Shown here: piece by piece, positions 35,101 through 44,339 of the stretch
Numbering within the stretch: the stretch's first letter is position 1
Layout of the letters: every line of letters starts with the position of its first letter
Assembly (NCBI GenBank): GCA_947627905.1
Contig: CANQXX010000015.1
Coordinates: 1 to 44,602 of the forward strand
Direction of reading: 5' to 3'
DNA: 44,602 bases
Origin: an uncultured Clostridia bacterium
Lineage (GTDB): Bacteria; Bacillota; Clostridia; Oscillospirales; Ruminococcaceae
Translations under genes and position numbers: made by a program
The notes under the pieces: model-generated
Told to the model about the DNA's origin: nothing
The model's database searches: none
What the model saw: the letters and a program-made list of their open reading frames with translations, nothing else

Positions 35101-36024
35101 TTACTCGTATGTGTCTGTGCTTATTTGCATCCATTCGGGAATGGCTTTTACAAAATTTTCATCAAGAACAAAAAGTCCGTTTTCGTTGTATGAACCTGTT
35201 ACCGAAACGAGCTTAGCGATCTTATCCGGATTGTCCGCAACATATTTCATGGCGTCTGACTGTTCGCTGAAATCATAGGCTGTAAAATTTGTCTCTATTG
35301 AGGAATTTATTACCATGCTGAAATAATCGTTTATGTTATCCGCAAATCCGCTTGAAACATTTCCGTTTATAAGTTCGGTAACGTAAAGACCTACCGTTTT
35401 TGCGCGGTATTCCTCGCCGCTGGTATAAAGGGGGTAGGTAAACAGCTTGCACAGATCGTTTGAAGTAAGATATGTGTCACCCTCGTGGAAAATGGTATCT
35501 TCGCCGGTATCAGGATCGGTATAGATAAGATTGTACGGGATATGGACATCGACCCCTCCGAAAATATCCACAAATGTCATAAAACTTTCATTGTCCAGTT
35601 TTACATAATAATCCATATCAAGACCGGACATAGCCTCTGCGGCGCTGACAGCTTTTGAAGTTCCGCCTGTGCGGTAAAATTCATATATGCTGTTTTCGGT
35701 GCCGTCCAGTTTTGCATATGTGTCCGACGGTACAGGCATGACGATCAGTTTGCGGTCATCAACGTCCATTCTCACTATCACAAAGCAGACGCCGCTTGAC
35801 CTTTTTGCGGAATCGAATATAAAAAGCGTGGTCTTGCTGTCCTCCGGAGAGGGTACAAATTCTTCTGTTGAAGCAAGCGGATCAATGCTTGGGGTACTTT
35901 CTTTCTCTTCCTTAGGTGACAGAAGCTGCTGCATGAGTATCCAGAATATTCCTCCGATTATGACGAAGGTAGACAGTATGGTCACAATATATGTGACAGC
36001 TATTTTTGTGCTTTTTTTTGCCAT
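35101..36024 (-). CDS. Divergent LytR-CpsA-Psr (LCP)-like membrane protein
   Basis: A 307-residue protein with one N-terminal membrane segment (about 7-31) and an extracytoplasmic domain. The pattern MPVPSDTYAKLDGTENSIYEFYRTGG, AVSAAEAMSGLDMDYYVKLDNESFMTFVDIFGGVDVHIP follows the LCP fold, which transfers undecaprenyl-linked glycopolymers to peptidoglycan. The family's arginine-rich RxRHxDSDxGR segment reads LCKLFTYPLYTSGEEYRAKTVG here, so catalysis may be lost or changed. ATG at 36024 has AAAGGA upstream. Confidence 0.7.
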   Translation of the reverse strand: MAKKSTKIAVTYIVTILSTFVIIGGIFWILMQQLLSPKEEKESTPSIDPLASTEEFVPSPEDSKTTLFIFDSAKRSSGVCFVIVRMDVDDRKLIVMPVPSDTYAKLDGTENSIYEFYRTGGTSKAVSAAEAMSGLDMDYYVKLDNESFMTFVDIFGGVDVHIPYNLIYTDPDTGEDTIFHEGDTYLTSNDLCKLFTYPLYTSGEEYRAKTVGLYVTELINGNVSSGFADNINDYFSMVINSSIETNFTAYDFSEQSDAMKYVADNPDKIAKLVSVTGSYNENGLFVLDENFVKAIPEWMQISTDTYE

Positions 36025-36091
36025 GCAGTACATTCCTTTCATAATTCATGTCAAATGCAGTTGAAAAAATTATGCAGATGTGTTATAATAA

Positions 36092-36670
36092 CTACGTCAG
36101 AAAATTTTCGTAATTTATGTTGCTGCTGCCCATGCGCCTGATCTGTTCATCAAGTTTTTTTACGTCAATCAAGCGGGTAATAACGCCCTGCTTCTGAGCA
36201 TATTTTATAGTGGCGCCTGTGCCGCTTCTGTAGTCGGAAATCACCGCGATGAGCTTTCCGGAATGATCGACCATGTATTCGTTGCGCATTCTCATGCAGC
36301 CCCTTGAATATGCTTCGCTGATATATACCGTTTCATCTGCTTTCAGCAGGATATTGCCAAGCAGGAATTTTTCGCTGCCGCGGAAGTTCTTTCCGTGTCC
36401 TTTGTACGGAGCGACGGCGATCAGCTTTATCTTTTCTCCCTGAGCTTTCAGCTCAAGGATTATCTCGCCTGCCCAGAGGTCTACTCCGCGGGCAAGTCCG
36501 GTGATGAAGGTGTCATAGCCTTCTCCGATGCTGTCAAGAATGGCTTTATAGAGTATACTTTTTATGACCCTTGTTACGGAACTGCGTTCGCTGCCCCCAT
36601 ACGGAAGTTTTTCCGGTCGGTGTCCTGAAAAGCATATGGTCCTGTTTTTCAGGATATCGGAAGCGTTCAT
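36092..36670 (-). CDS. SLOG-family (DUF1273/YpsA-like) protein
   Basis: A 192-residue Rossmann-like protein with the typical start RTICFSGHRPEKLPYGG and the segments FITGLARGVDLWAGEIIL and MRMRNEYMVDHSGKLIAVI. The SLOG superfamily binds nucleotides or nucleotide-like ligands. YpsA relatives act in cell division or stress, and other members serve as sensors in defence and conflict systems. The role here is open. ATG at 36670 follows AGGTGG; the frame upstream lacks a ribosome binding site. Confidence 0.8.
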   Translation of the reverse strand: MNASDILKNRTICFSGHRPEKLPYGGSERSSVTRVIKSILYKAILDSIGEGYDTFITGLARGVDLWAGEIILELKAQGEKIKLIAVAPYKGHGKNFRGSEKFLLGNILLKADETVYISEAYSRGCMRMRNEYMVDHSGKLIAVISDYRSGTGATIKYAQKQGVITRLIDVKKLDEQIRRMGSSNINYENFLT

Positions 36671-36799
36671 AAGCCCACCTCGCTTTTTGTGGATCATGCT
36701 GTACGGAATATATTATAGCACAAATATTCCGTTTTTACAATAGATTTTTCAAAAACCTTTTAAAAAGGCGATATAAATTTTCATGGAAGGAATATCCAT

Positions 36800-37975
36800 A
36801 TGGAACATGATCTTTTGAAACGTGTCCGCGCGGAAATAGACCTTGACGTAGCGGAACATAATCTTGAAGTACTGAAAAATATTCTCGGCGGCATAAAGCC
36901 TGCCTGTGTTATAAAGGCGGACGGATACGGTCACGGCGATACCGAAATAATGGAGCTTTATCAGAACATGGGAGTGGACTTCTTCTGCGTATCAAATATT
37001 GATGAAGCCCTGAGGATAAGAAAAGCCGGCTGCAAGGGAGATATACTGATCCTGAGCTGGAGCGATCCCGAATATTCCGATATACTTGCGGAAAACGATA
37101 TTATCGGCTCGGTGGTGTCGATGAAGCACGCCGAAGAGATATCCGCAAGAGCGTCAAAGCCGGTAAGACTGCATATCAAACTTGATACGGGAATGTCAAG
37201 AGTGGGCATTTCTGCCTCTGATCCCGCAAAATGCGGCGAGGATATCGCAAAGATCGCTTCTATGCCGAATATCCGCGCAGAGGGAGTTTTTACTCATCTT
37301 GCGGTAGCCGACAGCTTGTCCGGAAACGATATACTTTTCACCAAGGAGCAGCAGAGGAGATTTTTTGCTGCCGCCGAAGCCGCCGAAAAGCTGGGTGTAA
37401 GATTTATCCACAAGCACTGTCTTAACAGCGCCGGAGCAATATTTCACCGTGATGAAAGAAGTACTCTTGCCAGATTGGGAATAGTACTTTACGGTCTTAA
37501 ACCGGATAATTCACTTGAAATGCCGGTAGATCTTGCGCCGGTAATGGAGCTAAAGTCGGTGATCTCACAGATAAAGACCATACATAAAGGCGATACTGTA
37601 AGCTACGGAAGAACCTATACAGCCGACGGAGACAGGGTGATCGCTACTATCCCGTGCGGTTATGCCGACGGATACCCGCGGCTGCTTTCGGGAAAGAACG
37701 AAGTGCTTATAAACGGACAGCGCGCCAAAGGCGCAGGACGTATCTGCATGGATCAGATGATGGCTGATATAACCGGTCTTGACGGCATTTCCGAGGGCGA
37801 TGAGGTCACTCTTATAGGCAGGGACGGAAATGAGATGATAACGGCAGATGACCTTGCGGCGAGCTTCGGGACTATAGGCTATGAGATAGTCTGCGGTATA
37901 AGCAGGCGTGTTCCGAGAGTGTATAAAAAGGGCGGAAAGATCGTTGCCGTCAAGAAGTATTATGATACTCCCTGA
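36800..37975 (+). CDS. alr: Alanine racemase
   Basis: A 391-residue PLP enzyme interconverting L- and D-alanine for peptidoglycan. The PLP lysine is K39 in VIKADGYGHG. The catalytic Tyr is in VSYGRTYT near 268, and LHIKLDTGMSRVGI and GAGRICMDQMMADIT are standard. GGAAGG lies upstream. It is followed by its own terminator. Confidence 0.97.
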   Translation: MEHDLLKRVRAEIDLDVAEHNLEVLKNILGGIKPACVIKADGYGHGDTEIMELYQNMGVDFFCVSNIDEALRIRKAGCKGDILILSWSDPEYSDILAENDIIGSVVSMKHAEEISARASKPVRLHIKLDTGMSRVGISASDPAKCGEDIAKIASMPNIRAEGVFTHLAVADSLSGNDILFTKEQQRRFFAAAEAAEKLGVRFIHKHCLNSAGAIFHRDERSTLARLGIVLYGLKPDNSLEMPVDLAPVMELKSVISQIKTIHKGDTVSYGRTYTADGDRVIATIPCGYADGYPRLLSGKNEVLINGQRAKGAGRICMDQMMADITGLDGISEGDEVTLIGRDGNEMITADDLAASFGTIGYEIVCGISRRVPRVYKKGGKIVAVKKYYDTP

Positions 37976-37994
37976 TGATATGCTTAAAACACAG

Positions 37995-38027
37995 AAAGTC
38001 CGTTTTCTTATGAAGCGGACTTTTAAA
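37995..38027 (+). terminator. alr terminator
   Basis: AAAGTCCG and CGGACTTTT arms, 20 bases after the alr stop, then TAAAATAT. Confidence 0.75.
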
Positions 38028-38070
38028 ATATGCAGCCGTAATTTTGATAGGAAAAATTCCGTATATTCTA

Positions 38071-38099
38071 TTGACATAATATATGATATATAGTATAAT
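38071..38099 (+). promoter_or_regulatory. yceG-telA operon promoter
   Basis: Consensus TTGACA (38071-38076), 17 bases, TATAAT (38094-38099). It drives yceG, telA and the small gene up to the terminator at 41173. Confidence 0.9.
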
Positions 38100-38158
38100 T
38101 GATAAAGAAAGTTCATATTTTTAAAATTTTCAGAAATTTACCCGAAAGGCTTTTTATC

Positions 38159-39778
38159 ATGGTTTTTGAAGGTTTTTCCACCGAAAATAAAAAACTTGTC
38201 CAGACAGTTACCACTTCTGCGGAAACGCTTGGCAAGGATATATTTGAATCGCATACCGACCGCCTTTCATCAAGGGGAGGACATTTTACCGCCGAACAGC
38301 TCATACCGGTGTATTTTGCCGCGCTGGTGGGTACTCCTATGGAGAAAAGCGAACAGGCGGAATTTAACAATATGCTGTATTCGCTCCGGGAGGATCTTAT
38401 CAAGTCCCCGAAGCTGCTGTTCTATATAGAATATGAAATGAGTCCGCCGTCACAGGAGGAGCTTTCCGCTTTTGAGGGAATGGATACTTCGGACAGTAAA
38501 AAACTTCTTGAGGCGCTTACGGAAAAAATAAATATTCCCTGCGATGATGTAAGGACAAGGCTTGCCAAGGAAACGCTCCCTTTGTTTCTTAAAAATATGA
38601 GCGGCGAAGCAATGCTTGAAACGGCTCGGACGCTTATTATACGAATGAACCGCTGTTTTGGCTCGGAAGAGTATAAAAACGGTCATTCCGAAATACCGGT
38701 GCTGATATATTACGGCGGAATAGATCCCGGCGGGGTAATGTTCCTGCATTTTATGTCAAGGCTGGGTATAGATGTGCTGTACATATGCAGCAGCAAAGCC
38801 CCGATACCCGTTCTTTCAAGGAACAATCTTGAAGGACGTATGCAGATATTTGAGCTTTCCGGCTCGTCTCCTGTAGCGCCGTATCCTGATAAGCTCGTCA
38901 GGACAAAGCTGGCTACGGTGGCTTATAACGCTTCAAAAGAACTGGACGGCATACTTTACAGCGGAGATACCATGTTCCGCGATTTTCAGTTTGATGATAT
39001 GCAGTCGGTAACTCTGAGTACAACATATGACGAGATAGATATTCTCTGGCATCAGCAGGCAAAGTACAGGACCGGATTTGCCGTAAAGGACGGCAAGGTG
39101 ACCGTCCCTACGATATTTGCCAAGATAAGCGGAGTGAACGGCGGCAATCTTAACGATTACTGGGACGGATTAAAGCAGAAGCTGTCGCCGTATACAAGGC
39201 TGATACACAAGTCGCCAAGCTACAGAAAGTATGCCGAATCACAGCTTGATGTTTACAAGCCGTATTATGACGGTACAAAAATTTTTGCAGACAAGCTGAA
39301 AAATTCTCCATTGAACAAATACAGTTTTCTTTCGGACAGCCTGCAGCTGCTCATATTCGGCAAAATGCAGGAGGCGGTGGACAGCGGTTTCCTGACGCTT
39401 CCCGAAAGCGAGCTCGTTCCCATGGTGATATATGTCGGAACGAATATTGACAGAGAGATACTGAAATTACTGCAAAAATATGATTTCACAAAGGATATCC
39501 CTAAGCTGATAGTCATTGACGTTATAGAAGATACTTTCAGCAAGGTAGAGTGTATACAGCTTGTTCTGTACAGCCTGCTGGGCTTTGATATTCTTGTTTA
39601 TACGCCTACGGGCTATAAAAATATTGAGACCTTTGTAAGTGATACCGCATTTGAAACTCATGTCATGAATGAGTTCAAATACAACGTCCATATCCCGAAA
39701 TTCAGGATACCGGATTCCGTACCGGGACAGGACGACGGAGGTCTGTTCGGAAAATTATTCAGGAAAGGAAGAAAGTAA
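38159..39778 (+). CDS. yceG: YceG-family protein of the Ter/TelA-associated module
   Basis: A 539-residue protein resembling B. subtilis YceG, a putative component of the tellurite-resistance-linked biosynthetic module. Segments include RGGHFTAEQLIPVYFAALVG, VLIYYGGIDPGGVMFLHFMSRLGIDVLYI and PKLIVIDVIEDTFSKVECIQLVLYSLLGFDILVYTPTG. It has Rossmann-like stretches and no signal peptide. The enzymatic activity is unknown. ATG at 38159 is chosen for AAAGG upstream and a family-like start. TelA begins on the next base after its stop, matching the yceG-yceH order of Bacillus, but no TerD or TerC genes are present. Confidence 0.85.
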   Translation: MVFEGFSTENKKLVQTVTTSAETLGKDIFESHTDRLSSRGGHFTAEQLIPVYFAALVGTPMEKSEQAEFNNMLYSLREDLIKSPKLLFYIEYEMSPPSQEELSAFEGMDTSDSKKLLEALTEKINIPCDDVRTRLAKETLPLFLKNMSGEAMLETARTLIIRMNRCFGSEEYKNGHSEIPVLIYYGGIDPGGVMFLHFMSRLGIDVLYICSSKAPIPVLSRNNLEGRMQIFELSGSSPVAPYPDKLVRTKLATVAYNASKELDGILYSGDTMFRDFQFDDMQSVTLSTTYDEIDILWHQQAKYRTGFAVKDGKVTVPTIFAKISGVNGGNLNDYWDGLKQKLSPYTRLIHKSPSYRKYAESQLDVYKPYYDGTKIFADKLKNSPLNKYSFLSDSLQLLIFGKMQEAVDSGFLTLPESELVPMVIYVGTNIDREILKLLQKYDFTKDIPKLIVIDVIEDTFSKVECIQLVLYSLLGFDILVYTPTGYKNIETFVSDTAFETHVMNEFKYNVHIPKFRIPDSVPGQDDGGLFGKLFRKGRK

Positions 39779-40945
39779 ATGGCACTTCAATTCACCCCAT
39801 CGTCTGAAGCAGAAGCTCAGGCAACAACAGCCGCTGCCGGAGAGGGCGCTCCTGCTCCTGCGATCGAAGCTGAACCCCAGTCACAGCAGTTTTCCATTGT
39901 TGAGAAAACCGAGGAGCTGAAACAGGAACTGATAAAAAATGAGGAAGTTGACAAACTGGTAAGCACTATCAACGTAAATGATGTAAATTCCATTGTAAAA
40001 TTCGGCAACGAGGTAGCTTTGGAAATTTCCAAGGCTTCCGATCAGGTGCTCAATTCAATGGATATTGAAAAAATCAACGATTCCGGTGCGCTTTTGCAGC
40101 ATCTGTCCGCAATAATGGCACAGTTCGACGCTAAAGAACTTGCCGATGACGGAGCGAAAAAAGGTCTTTTTGCCAATATGAGAAAGCAGCTTGACAAGAT
40201 ACTTGCAAAGTACCATACTATGGGCGACGAGGTGGATAAGGTATATGTTCAGCTCAAGCAGTATGAGACCGAGATAGAAGCCTCTAATGTGAAGCTGGAG
40301 ACCATGTTCAACGCAAATATCCAGTATTATAAGGATCTTCTTCTTTATATCATGGCAGGCGAACAGGCTTGTGTAGAGCTGGATCAGTATATTGCCGATT
40401 ACCGCAAGAAACTTGAAGAAGAACCGGATTCCGGCGCTGTAGCTATGGATCTTCAGACCCTTGAGCAGACCCGTCAGGTATTTGAACAGAGGGTAATGGA
40501 TCTGAAAATAGCTGAAAATGTTGCTATGCAGACAGTTCCTATGCTGAAAGCAATGCAGTTCTCAAATCTTAATCTTATCAGAAAGATAAATTCCGCATTT
40601 ATAATCACCATGCCTGTATTCAAGCAGTCACTTGCTCAGGCTGTAATGCTCAAGAGACAGAGAGTTCAGGCGGAGGCTATGTCGGCTCTTGATGAAAAGA
40701 CAAATGAACTGCTTCTGAAAAATGCCGAAAATACCGTTGCTCAGACAAAACTTACCACACAGCTTGCTTCCGGAAGCTCCATAAAGGTAGATACTCTTGA
40801 GGAAACATGGCGCATAATCGTTGACGGTATCGACGAGACAAGAAAGATACAGGACGCTGCAAAGCTCCAGCGTCAGGAGGATTCTGTACGTCTCCAGAAG
40901 CTGAAAGACGATTACAAGGCAAAGATGTCTTCAACTCAGGCGTAA
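39779..40945 (+). CDS. telA: TelA-family toxic anion resistance protein
   Basis: A 388-residue mainly alpha-helical, cytosolic protein of the TelA/KlaA family (B. subtilis YceH type). It has an N-terminal Ala/Glu-rich part (1 to about 45), then long helices such as LDKILAKYHTMGDEVDKVYVQLKQYE and YKDLLLYIMAGEQACVELDQYIADYR, and a C-terminal helix ending KDDYKAKMSSTQA. Family members are linked to tellurite, antibiotic and membrane stress resistance; the mechanism is unknown. Its ATG follows the yceG stop directly, and GGAAGG lies in the end of yceG. Confidence 0.92.
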   Translation: MALQFTPSSEAEAQATTAAAGEGAPAPAIEAEPQSQQFSIVEKTEELKQELIKNEEVDKLVSTINVNDVNSIVKFGNEVALEISKASDQVLNSMDIEKINDSGALLQHLSAIMAQFDAKELADDGAKKGLFANMRKQLDKILAKYHTMGDEVDKVYVQLKQYETEIEASNVKLETMFNANIQYYKDLLLYIMAGEQACVELDQYIADYRKKLEEEPDSGAVAMDLQTLEQTRQVFEQRVMDLKIAENVAMQTVPMLKAMQFSNLNLIRKINSAFIITMPVFKQSLAQAVMLKRQRVQAEAMSALDEKTNELLLKNAENTVAQTKLTTQLASGSSIKVDTLEETWRIIVDGIDETRKIQDAAKLQRQEDSVRLQKLKDDYKAKMSSTQA

Positions 40946-40970
40946 GGGTATACGCCGGAGCAGGTTCATC

Positions 40971-41168
40971 ATGAAAAAGATAAAGCCGCTTCCTATTCCG
41001 GAGGGATTTTCCGGTAAGGATATCAGAATAGAATCAAGCATCTGCACAGGCGAAAAAACCATAGGCTTTTACAGTGCGGCAGATAAGAAGCTGCATTTTG
41101 CGGAGCTTGTAAGCGAAGATGCAGATATTGAAAGATTTTATCTTAAATACGGTATAGTACGAAAATAA
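40971..41168 (+). CDS. Small conserved-looking protein in the yceG-telA operon
   Basis: A 65-residue protein beginning MKKIKPLPIPEGFSGKDIRI, with ICTGEKTIGFYSAADKKLHFAELV. I do not recognise a family. It starts 25 bases after telA, has a weak ribosome binding site (GGAGCAGG) and ends just before the operon terminator, so it is likely co-expressed. No membrane segment. Confidence 0.6.
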   Translation: MKKIKPLPIPEGFSGKDIRIESSICTGEKTIGFYSAADKKLHFAELVSEDADIERFYLKYGIVRK

Positions 41169-41172
41169 AATT

Positions 41173-41206
41173 TGTCACGCGGAAATAATTTCTGCGTGAC
41201 ATTTTT
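41173..41206 (+). terminator. yceG-telA operon terminator
   Basis: TGTCACGC (41173-41180) and GCGTGACA (41194-41201) followed by TTTTT. Confidence 0.92.
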
Positions 41207-41216
41207 GTTTTTTCGG

Positions 41217-41246
41217 GAATATTTTTCCTCCCTTACGGCATAATAT
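41217..41246 (+). promoter_or_regulatory. Probable sigma-E promoter of spoIIP
   Basis: GAATATT (41217-41223), 15 bases, CATAATAT (41239-41246) fit the sigma-E consensus (KMATATT, 14-15 bases, CATANNNT). spoIIP is a sigma-E gene in Bacillus. No sigma-A promoter is seen in the gap. Confidence 0.6.
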
Positions 41247-41293
41247 TTATTCGTACAGATATTTACGGAACGCATGGTTTAGGAGGATATTTA

Positions 41294-42493
41294 ATGGAAA
41301 GCCGTAAAAAACGGGACAGGCTCCGCATAGCTGCGGCGGCTGTGCTTACTGTAATTCTTTTTCCGATAATGGCAGCGGCGGTAATATCAGCCGTTCCGCC
41401 TGCGGAAACGGTCCTTTTCTTGGCAGCAAGCGCGTCAGCGGCGTTGTCGGCAGGGGATATTTTTCAATTTGACAATGAAAACATTTACGGGCATAACGAG
41501 GAAAACTCTGAAATATTGCCGGACGAGCTCTCCGGAAATACGGATATTGTTTATGCGGAAAAACCTGTTTTTACCGTTGACGATACGGATATGCTTTCTT
41601 TCGGCGCTCCCGGTATACCTAACAGCTCCGACGAGGAAAGATATGTCCGTGACGAGGATCCCGATGCAGGTCCCAGACCATATCCCGAAAGCATTGAAGA
41701 TCACGACGGAACGATAACTTCTGTGCATTATGGTACGCTAAAAGGCGATGATTACATAGATCTTGACGTGGCAGGGCAGGTTAGAAACGTAACGGACGTT
41801 CCGAATGAAAAGCTCCTTGCGGAGAGCCGCCTTGCTCCCGATATCAGGATAGAAAAAAACAGCGATCCGCAGATACTTATAATGCATACCCATACGACCG
41901 AAAGCTATGAACCCTATGAACGGGATTTTTATGACAGCAGCTTTATTTCCAGAACTACCGATGAAAGAATGAACATGGCAGCCGTAGGCGATGCCATTGC
42001 CGAACAGCTTGAAGAAGCAGGTATATCAGTTATACATGATACAACGATGCATGATTATCCTTCCTACAACGGCAGCTATGACCGCAGCCGTGAGACAGTA
42101 CAGAAAATTCTTGAAGAATATCCGTCCATAAAAATAGTTCTCGATATCCACAGAGACGCCATAGAACGCTCCGACGGCGAAAGGATAGCTCCCGTTGCTG
42201 AAATAAACGGCAGGAATGCAGCTCAGGTGATGATAATCAGCGGCTGTGACGACGGAACTATGGATATGCCGGATTATATGAAGAATTTCCGTTTTGCCTG
42301 CGCTCTGCAAAGACAGCTTGAAAGCAGTTATGAAGGTCTTACACGTCCCATACTTTTTGATTACCGAAAATATAATCAGGATCTTACAACAGGTTCGATA
42401 CTTATAGAGGTGGGCGGACACGCAAACAGCATAGATCAGGCTGTATACAGCGGCGAACTTATCGGCAGGTCGCTGGCGGAGCTTTTTACATAG
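41294..42493 (+). CDS. spoIIP: Stage II sporulation protein P
   Basis: A 399-residue SpoIIP, the amidase/endopeptidase that with SpoIID and SpoIIM degrades septal peptidoglycan during engulfment. It has an N-terminal membrane segment (about 11-35), an acidic low-complexity linker, and the SpoIIP domain with ILIMHTHTTESYEPY (about 193), IVLDIHRDAIERSD (about 282) and IEVGGHANSIDQA (about 371), which hold the metal-binding His and acidic residues. AGGAGG lies upstream. A probable sigma-E promoter precedes it. Confidence 0.95.
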   Translation: MESRKKRDRLRIAAAAVLTVILFPIMAAAVISAVPPAETVLFLAASASAALSAGDIFQFDNENIYGHNEENSEILPDELSGNTDIVYAEKPVFTVDDTDMLSFGAPGIPNSSDEERYVRDEDPDAGPRPYPESIEDHDGTITSVHYGTLKGDDYIDLDVAGQVRNVTDVPNEKLLAESRLAPDIRIEKNSDPQILIMHTHTTESYEPYERDFYDSSFISRTTDERMNMAAVGDAIAEQLEEAGISVIHDTTMHDYPSYNGSYDRSRETVQKILEEYPSIKIVLDIHRDAIERSDGERIAPVAEINGRNAAQVMIISGCDDGTMDMPDYMKNFRFACALQRQLESSYEGLTRPILFDYRKYNQDLTTGSILIEVGGHANSIDQAVYSGELIGRSLAELFT

Positions 42494-42534
42494 GACGTCA
42501 CCGCGTCCTTAATATTCCGAAGGAAAGTGAAAAT

Positions 42535-42750
42535 ATGAAAAATATTGATGAAAAGGAACGTTTCCGCAGAAGAGTTTTGTATTCCTGTACGGCAGTGCTG
42601 CTTATGGCAGCATTTACAGCCGGATTTATCATCGTATATGTAAATTCGTACAATATCGTCAGCAGTGAGCCTATGGAGGTGTTCAGCTTTTACCGCGGAG
42701 ACGATGTTACAGGTTTTGTGCTTTTCAATCACTTTTACAGGATATTCTGA
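42535..42750 (+). CDS. Small single-pass membrane protein
   Basis: A 71-residue protein with a charged N-terminus (KNIDEKERFRRR) and one membrane segment (VLYSCTAVLLMAAFTAGFII, about 14-37), then a short outside tail. The family is not recognised. It lies 41 bases after spoIIP with AAGGAAAG before ATG and shares its terminator, so it is probably in the spoIIP operon. Confidence 0.55.
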   Translation: MKNIDEKERFRRRVLYSCTAVLLMAAFTAGFIIVYVNSYNIVSSEPMEVFSFYRGDDVTGFVLFNHFYRIF

Positions 42751-42779
42751 AACGTGTATATGCAAAGGCTTTTATAAAT

Positions 42780-42807
42780 AAAAAAACACCGGCTAAGCGG
42801 TGTTTTT
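42780..42807. terminator. Bidirectional terminator
   Basis: AAAAAACACCG (42780-42790) and CGGTGTTTTTT (42797-42807) around a 6-base loop. It serves the spoIIP unit and the convergent aminotransferase gene. Confidence 0.92.
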
Positions 42808-42811
42808 TTAT

Positions 42812-44089
42812 TTATCCTATATATTTTTCTGCGGAAGCTATCTTTACGCTCAGGCAGAATATTTTCATGGCTGTTTCAAGTTCGCTGAGCGGGGGATAAG
42901 TAGGAGCTATCCTTATGTTCCTGTCCCTTGGGTCTATCCCGTATGGGAACGTTGCCCCTGCGGCAGTAAGTACAACGCCGGCTTCCTTGCAAAGCTGAAC
43001 TACTCTTTTTGCGCAGCCGTCAAGGGTATTTACCGAAACGAAATATCCGCCGTTGGGCTTGTTCCATTCCAGTATCCCAAGCCCGTCGATCTGTTCGCTG
43101 AGCATATCAAGAACGAGCTTGAATTTAGGGGCTATTATCTCCTTGTGCTTAGCCATATGAGCCTTTATCCCGTCAACATTCCTGAAGAATTTTACATGGC
43201 GGAGCTGGTTTATCTTATCGTAGCTTATGCACTGTATGCCCATCAGCTTGGTTATCTGCTTCATATTGGCTGCTGAACCTGCCATGATCGCAACTCCTGC
43301 GCCGGGGAAAGATATCTTTGAAGTTGAAGCGAAGATGAACACCATATTTTCCTTGCCGGTCTTTTTGCATTCGTCAAGGATATTCAGAATGTGATCCGGA
43401 GTATCCGTAAGGTGATGAACGCAGTATGCGTTATCCCAGAATATCCTGAAATCTTCGGCTTTAGGGGAAAGATCCGCAAATCTTCTCACTACTTCGTCCG
43501 AATATGCAATGCCGTCCGGATTGGAATAGAGCGGAACGCACCATATGCCCTTGATAGTTTCGTCCTCGGCGACAAGTTTTTCTATCATATCCATGTCGGG
43601 ACCGTCCGACTTCATGGGAATGGTTATCATTTCAATACCGAAATGCTCGCAGATAGCGAAATGTCTGTCATATCCGGGAGCAGGGCACAGAAATTTTATC
43701 TTTTCATATTTGTTCCATGGCTTTTTGCTGCCGTAAACGCCGTGGGAAAGGGCTCTTGAAACGGTATCGTACATCATGGCAAGGCTTGAGTTGCCGCCTA
43801 TTATTATCTCATCGGAAGCAACGCCCAGAAGCTCTCCGAAAAGGCGCTTGGCGTCTGCAATACCGGTAAGCTCGCCGTAATTGCGGCAGTCAATGCCGTC
43901 CTCGGTTATCATGCTTGCCGAATTGGTAAATACATCAAACATTGGCATACAGATATCAAGCTGATCGGCTCCGGGCTTTCCTCTGGACATATCGAGCTTC
44001 ATGCCTTTGGACTTGTAGTCATCGTATTCTCTGCGGCAATCGTCCATAAAAGAAGCAAGCTGTTCGCTGCTCATTTCGCTAAGTTTCAT
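42812..44089 (-). CDS. Type Ic aspartate aminotransferase-like protein
   Basis: A 425-residue fold type I PLP aminotransferase of the MocR-like type Ic group: LDMSRGKPGADQLDICMPMF, YGELTGIADAKRLFGELLGV, PGYDRHF, WCVPLYSNPDGIAYS, the PLP lysine in FASTSKISFPGAGVA (about 260), and RIAPTYPP near the end with the substrate-binding Arg. The probable reaction is aspartate plus 2-oxoglutarate to oxaloacetate plus glutamate. ATG at 44089 follows AAAGGAAGG; the 17 earlier codons do not fit the family. A TTGCAA...TATTAT promoter lies upstream on the minus strand. Confidence 0.9.
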   Translation of the reverse strand: MKLSEMSSEQLASFMDDCRREYDDYKSKGMKLDMSRGKPGADQLDICMPMFDVFTNSASMITEDGIDCRNYGELTGIADAKRLFGELLGVASDEIIIGGNSSLAMMYDTVSRALSHGVYGSKKPWNKYEKIKFLCPAPGYDRHFAICEHFGIEMITIPMKSDGPDMDMIEKLVAEDETIKGIWCVPLYSNPDGIAYSDEVVRRFADLSPKAEDFRIFWDNAYCVHHLTDTPDHILNILDECKKTGKENMVFIFASTSKISFPGAGVAIMAGSAANMKQITKLMGIQCISYDKINQLRHVKFFRNVDGIKAHMAKHKEIIAPKFKLVLDMLSEQIDGLGILEWNKPNGGYFVSVNTLDGCAKRVVQLCKEAGVVLTAAGATFPYGIDPRDRNIRIAPTYPPLSELETAMKIFCLSVKIASAEKYIG

Positions 44090-44339
44090 AGCGATCCTTC
44101 CTTTCGGTAAACAACAGAATTTGGCAGACTTTCTGCACACACCATATTATATAATAATACATTTCAGACTGATTTGCAAGCATTTTTTAAAAATCCTGCA
44201 AATATTTTGCCGTTTAGACATATATTAACTTATTTTTCGGAAATTTTTTGGCGGCGTATTGCATTGTTCTTAAAAAATAAAGAATATTTTTACATATTAT
44301 CCGGTCACAATAAAAGGTTGTCTTAAACAAATGATAATT

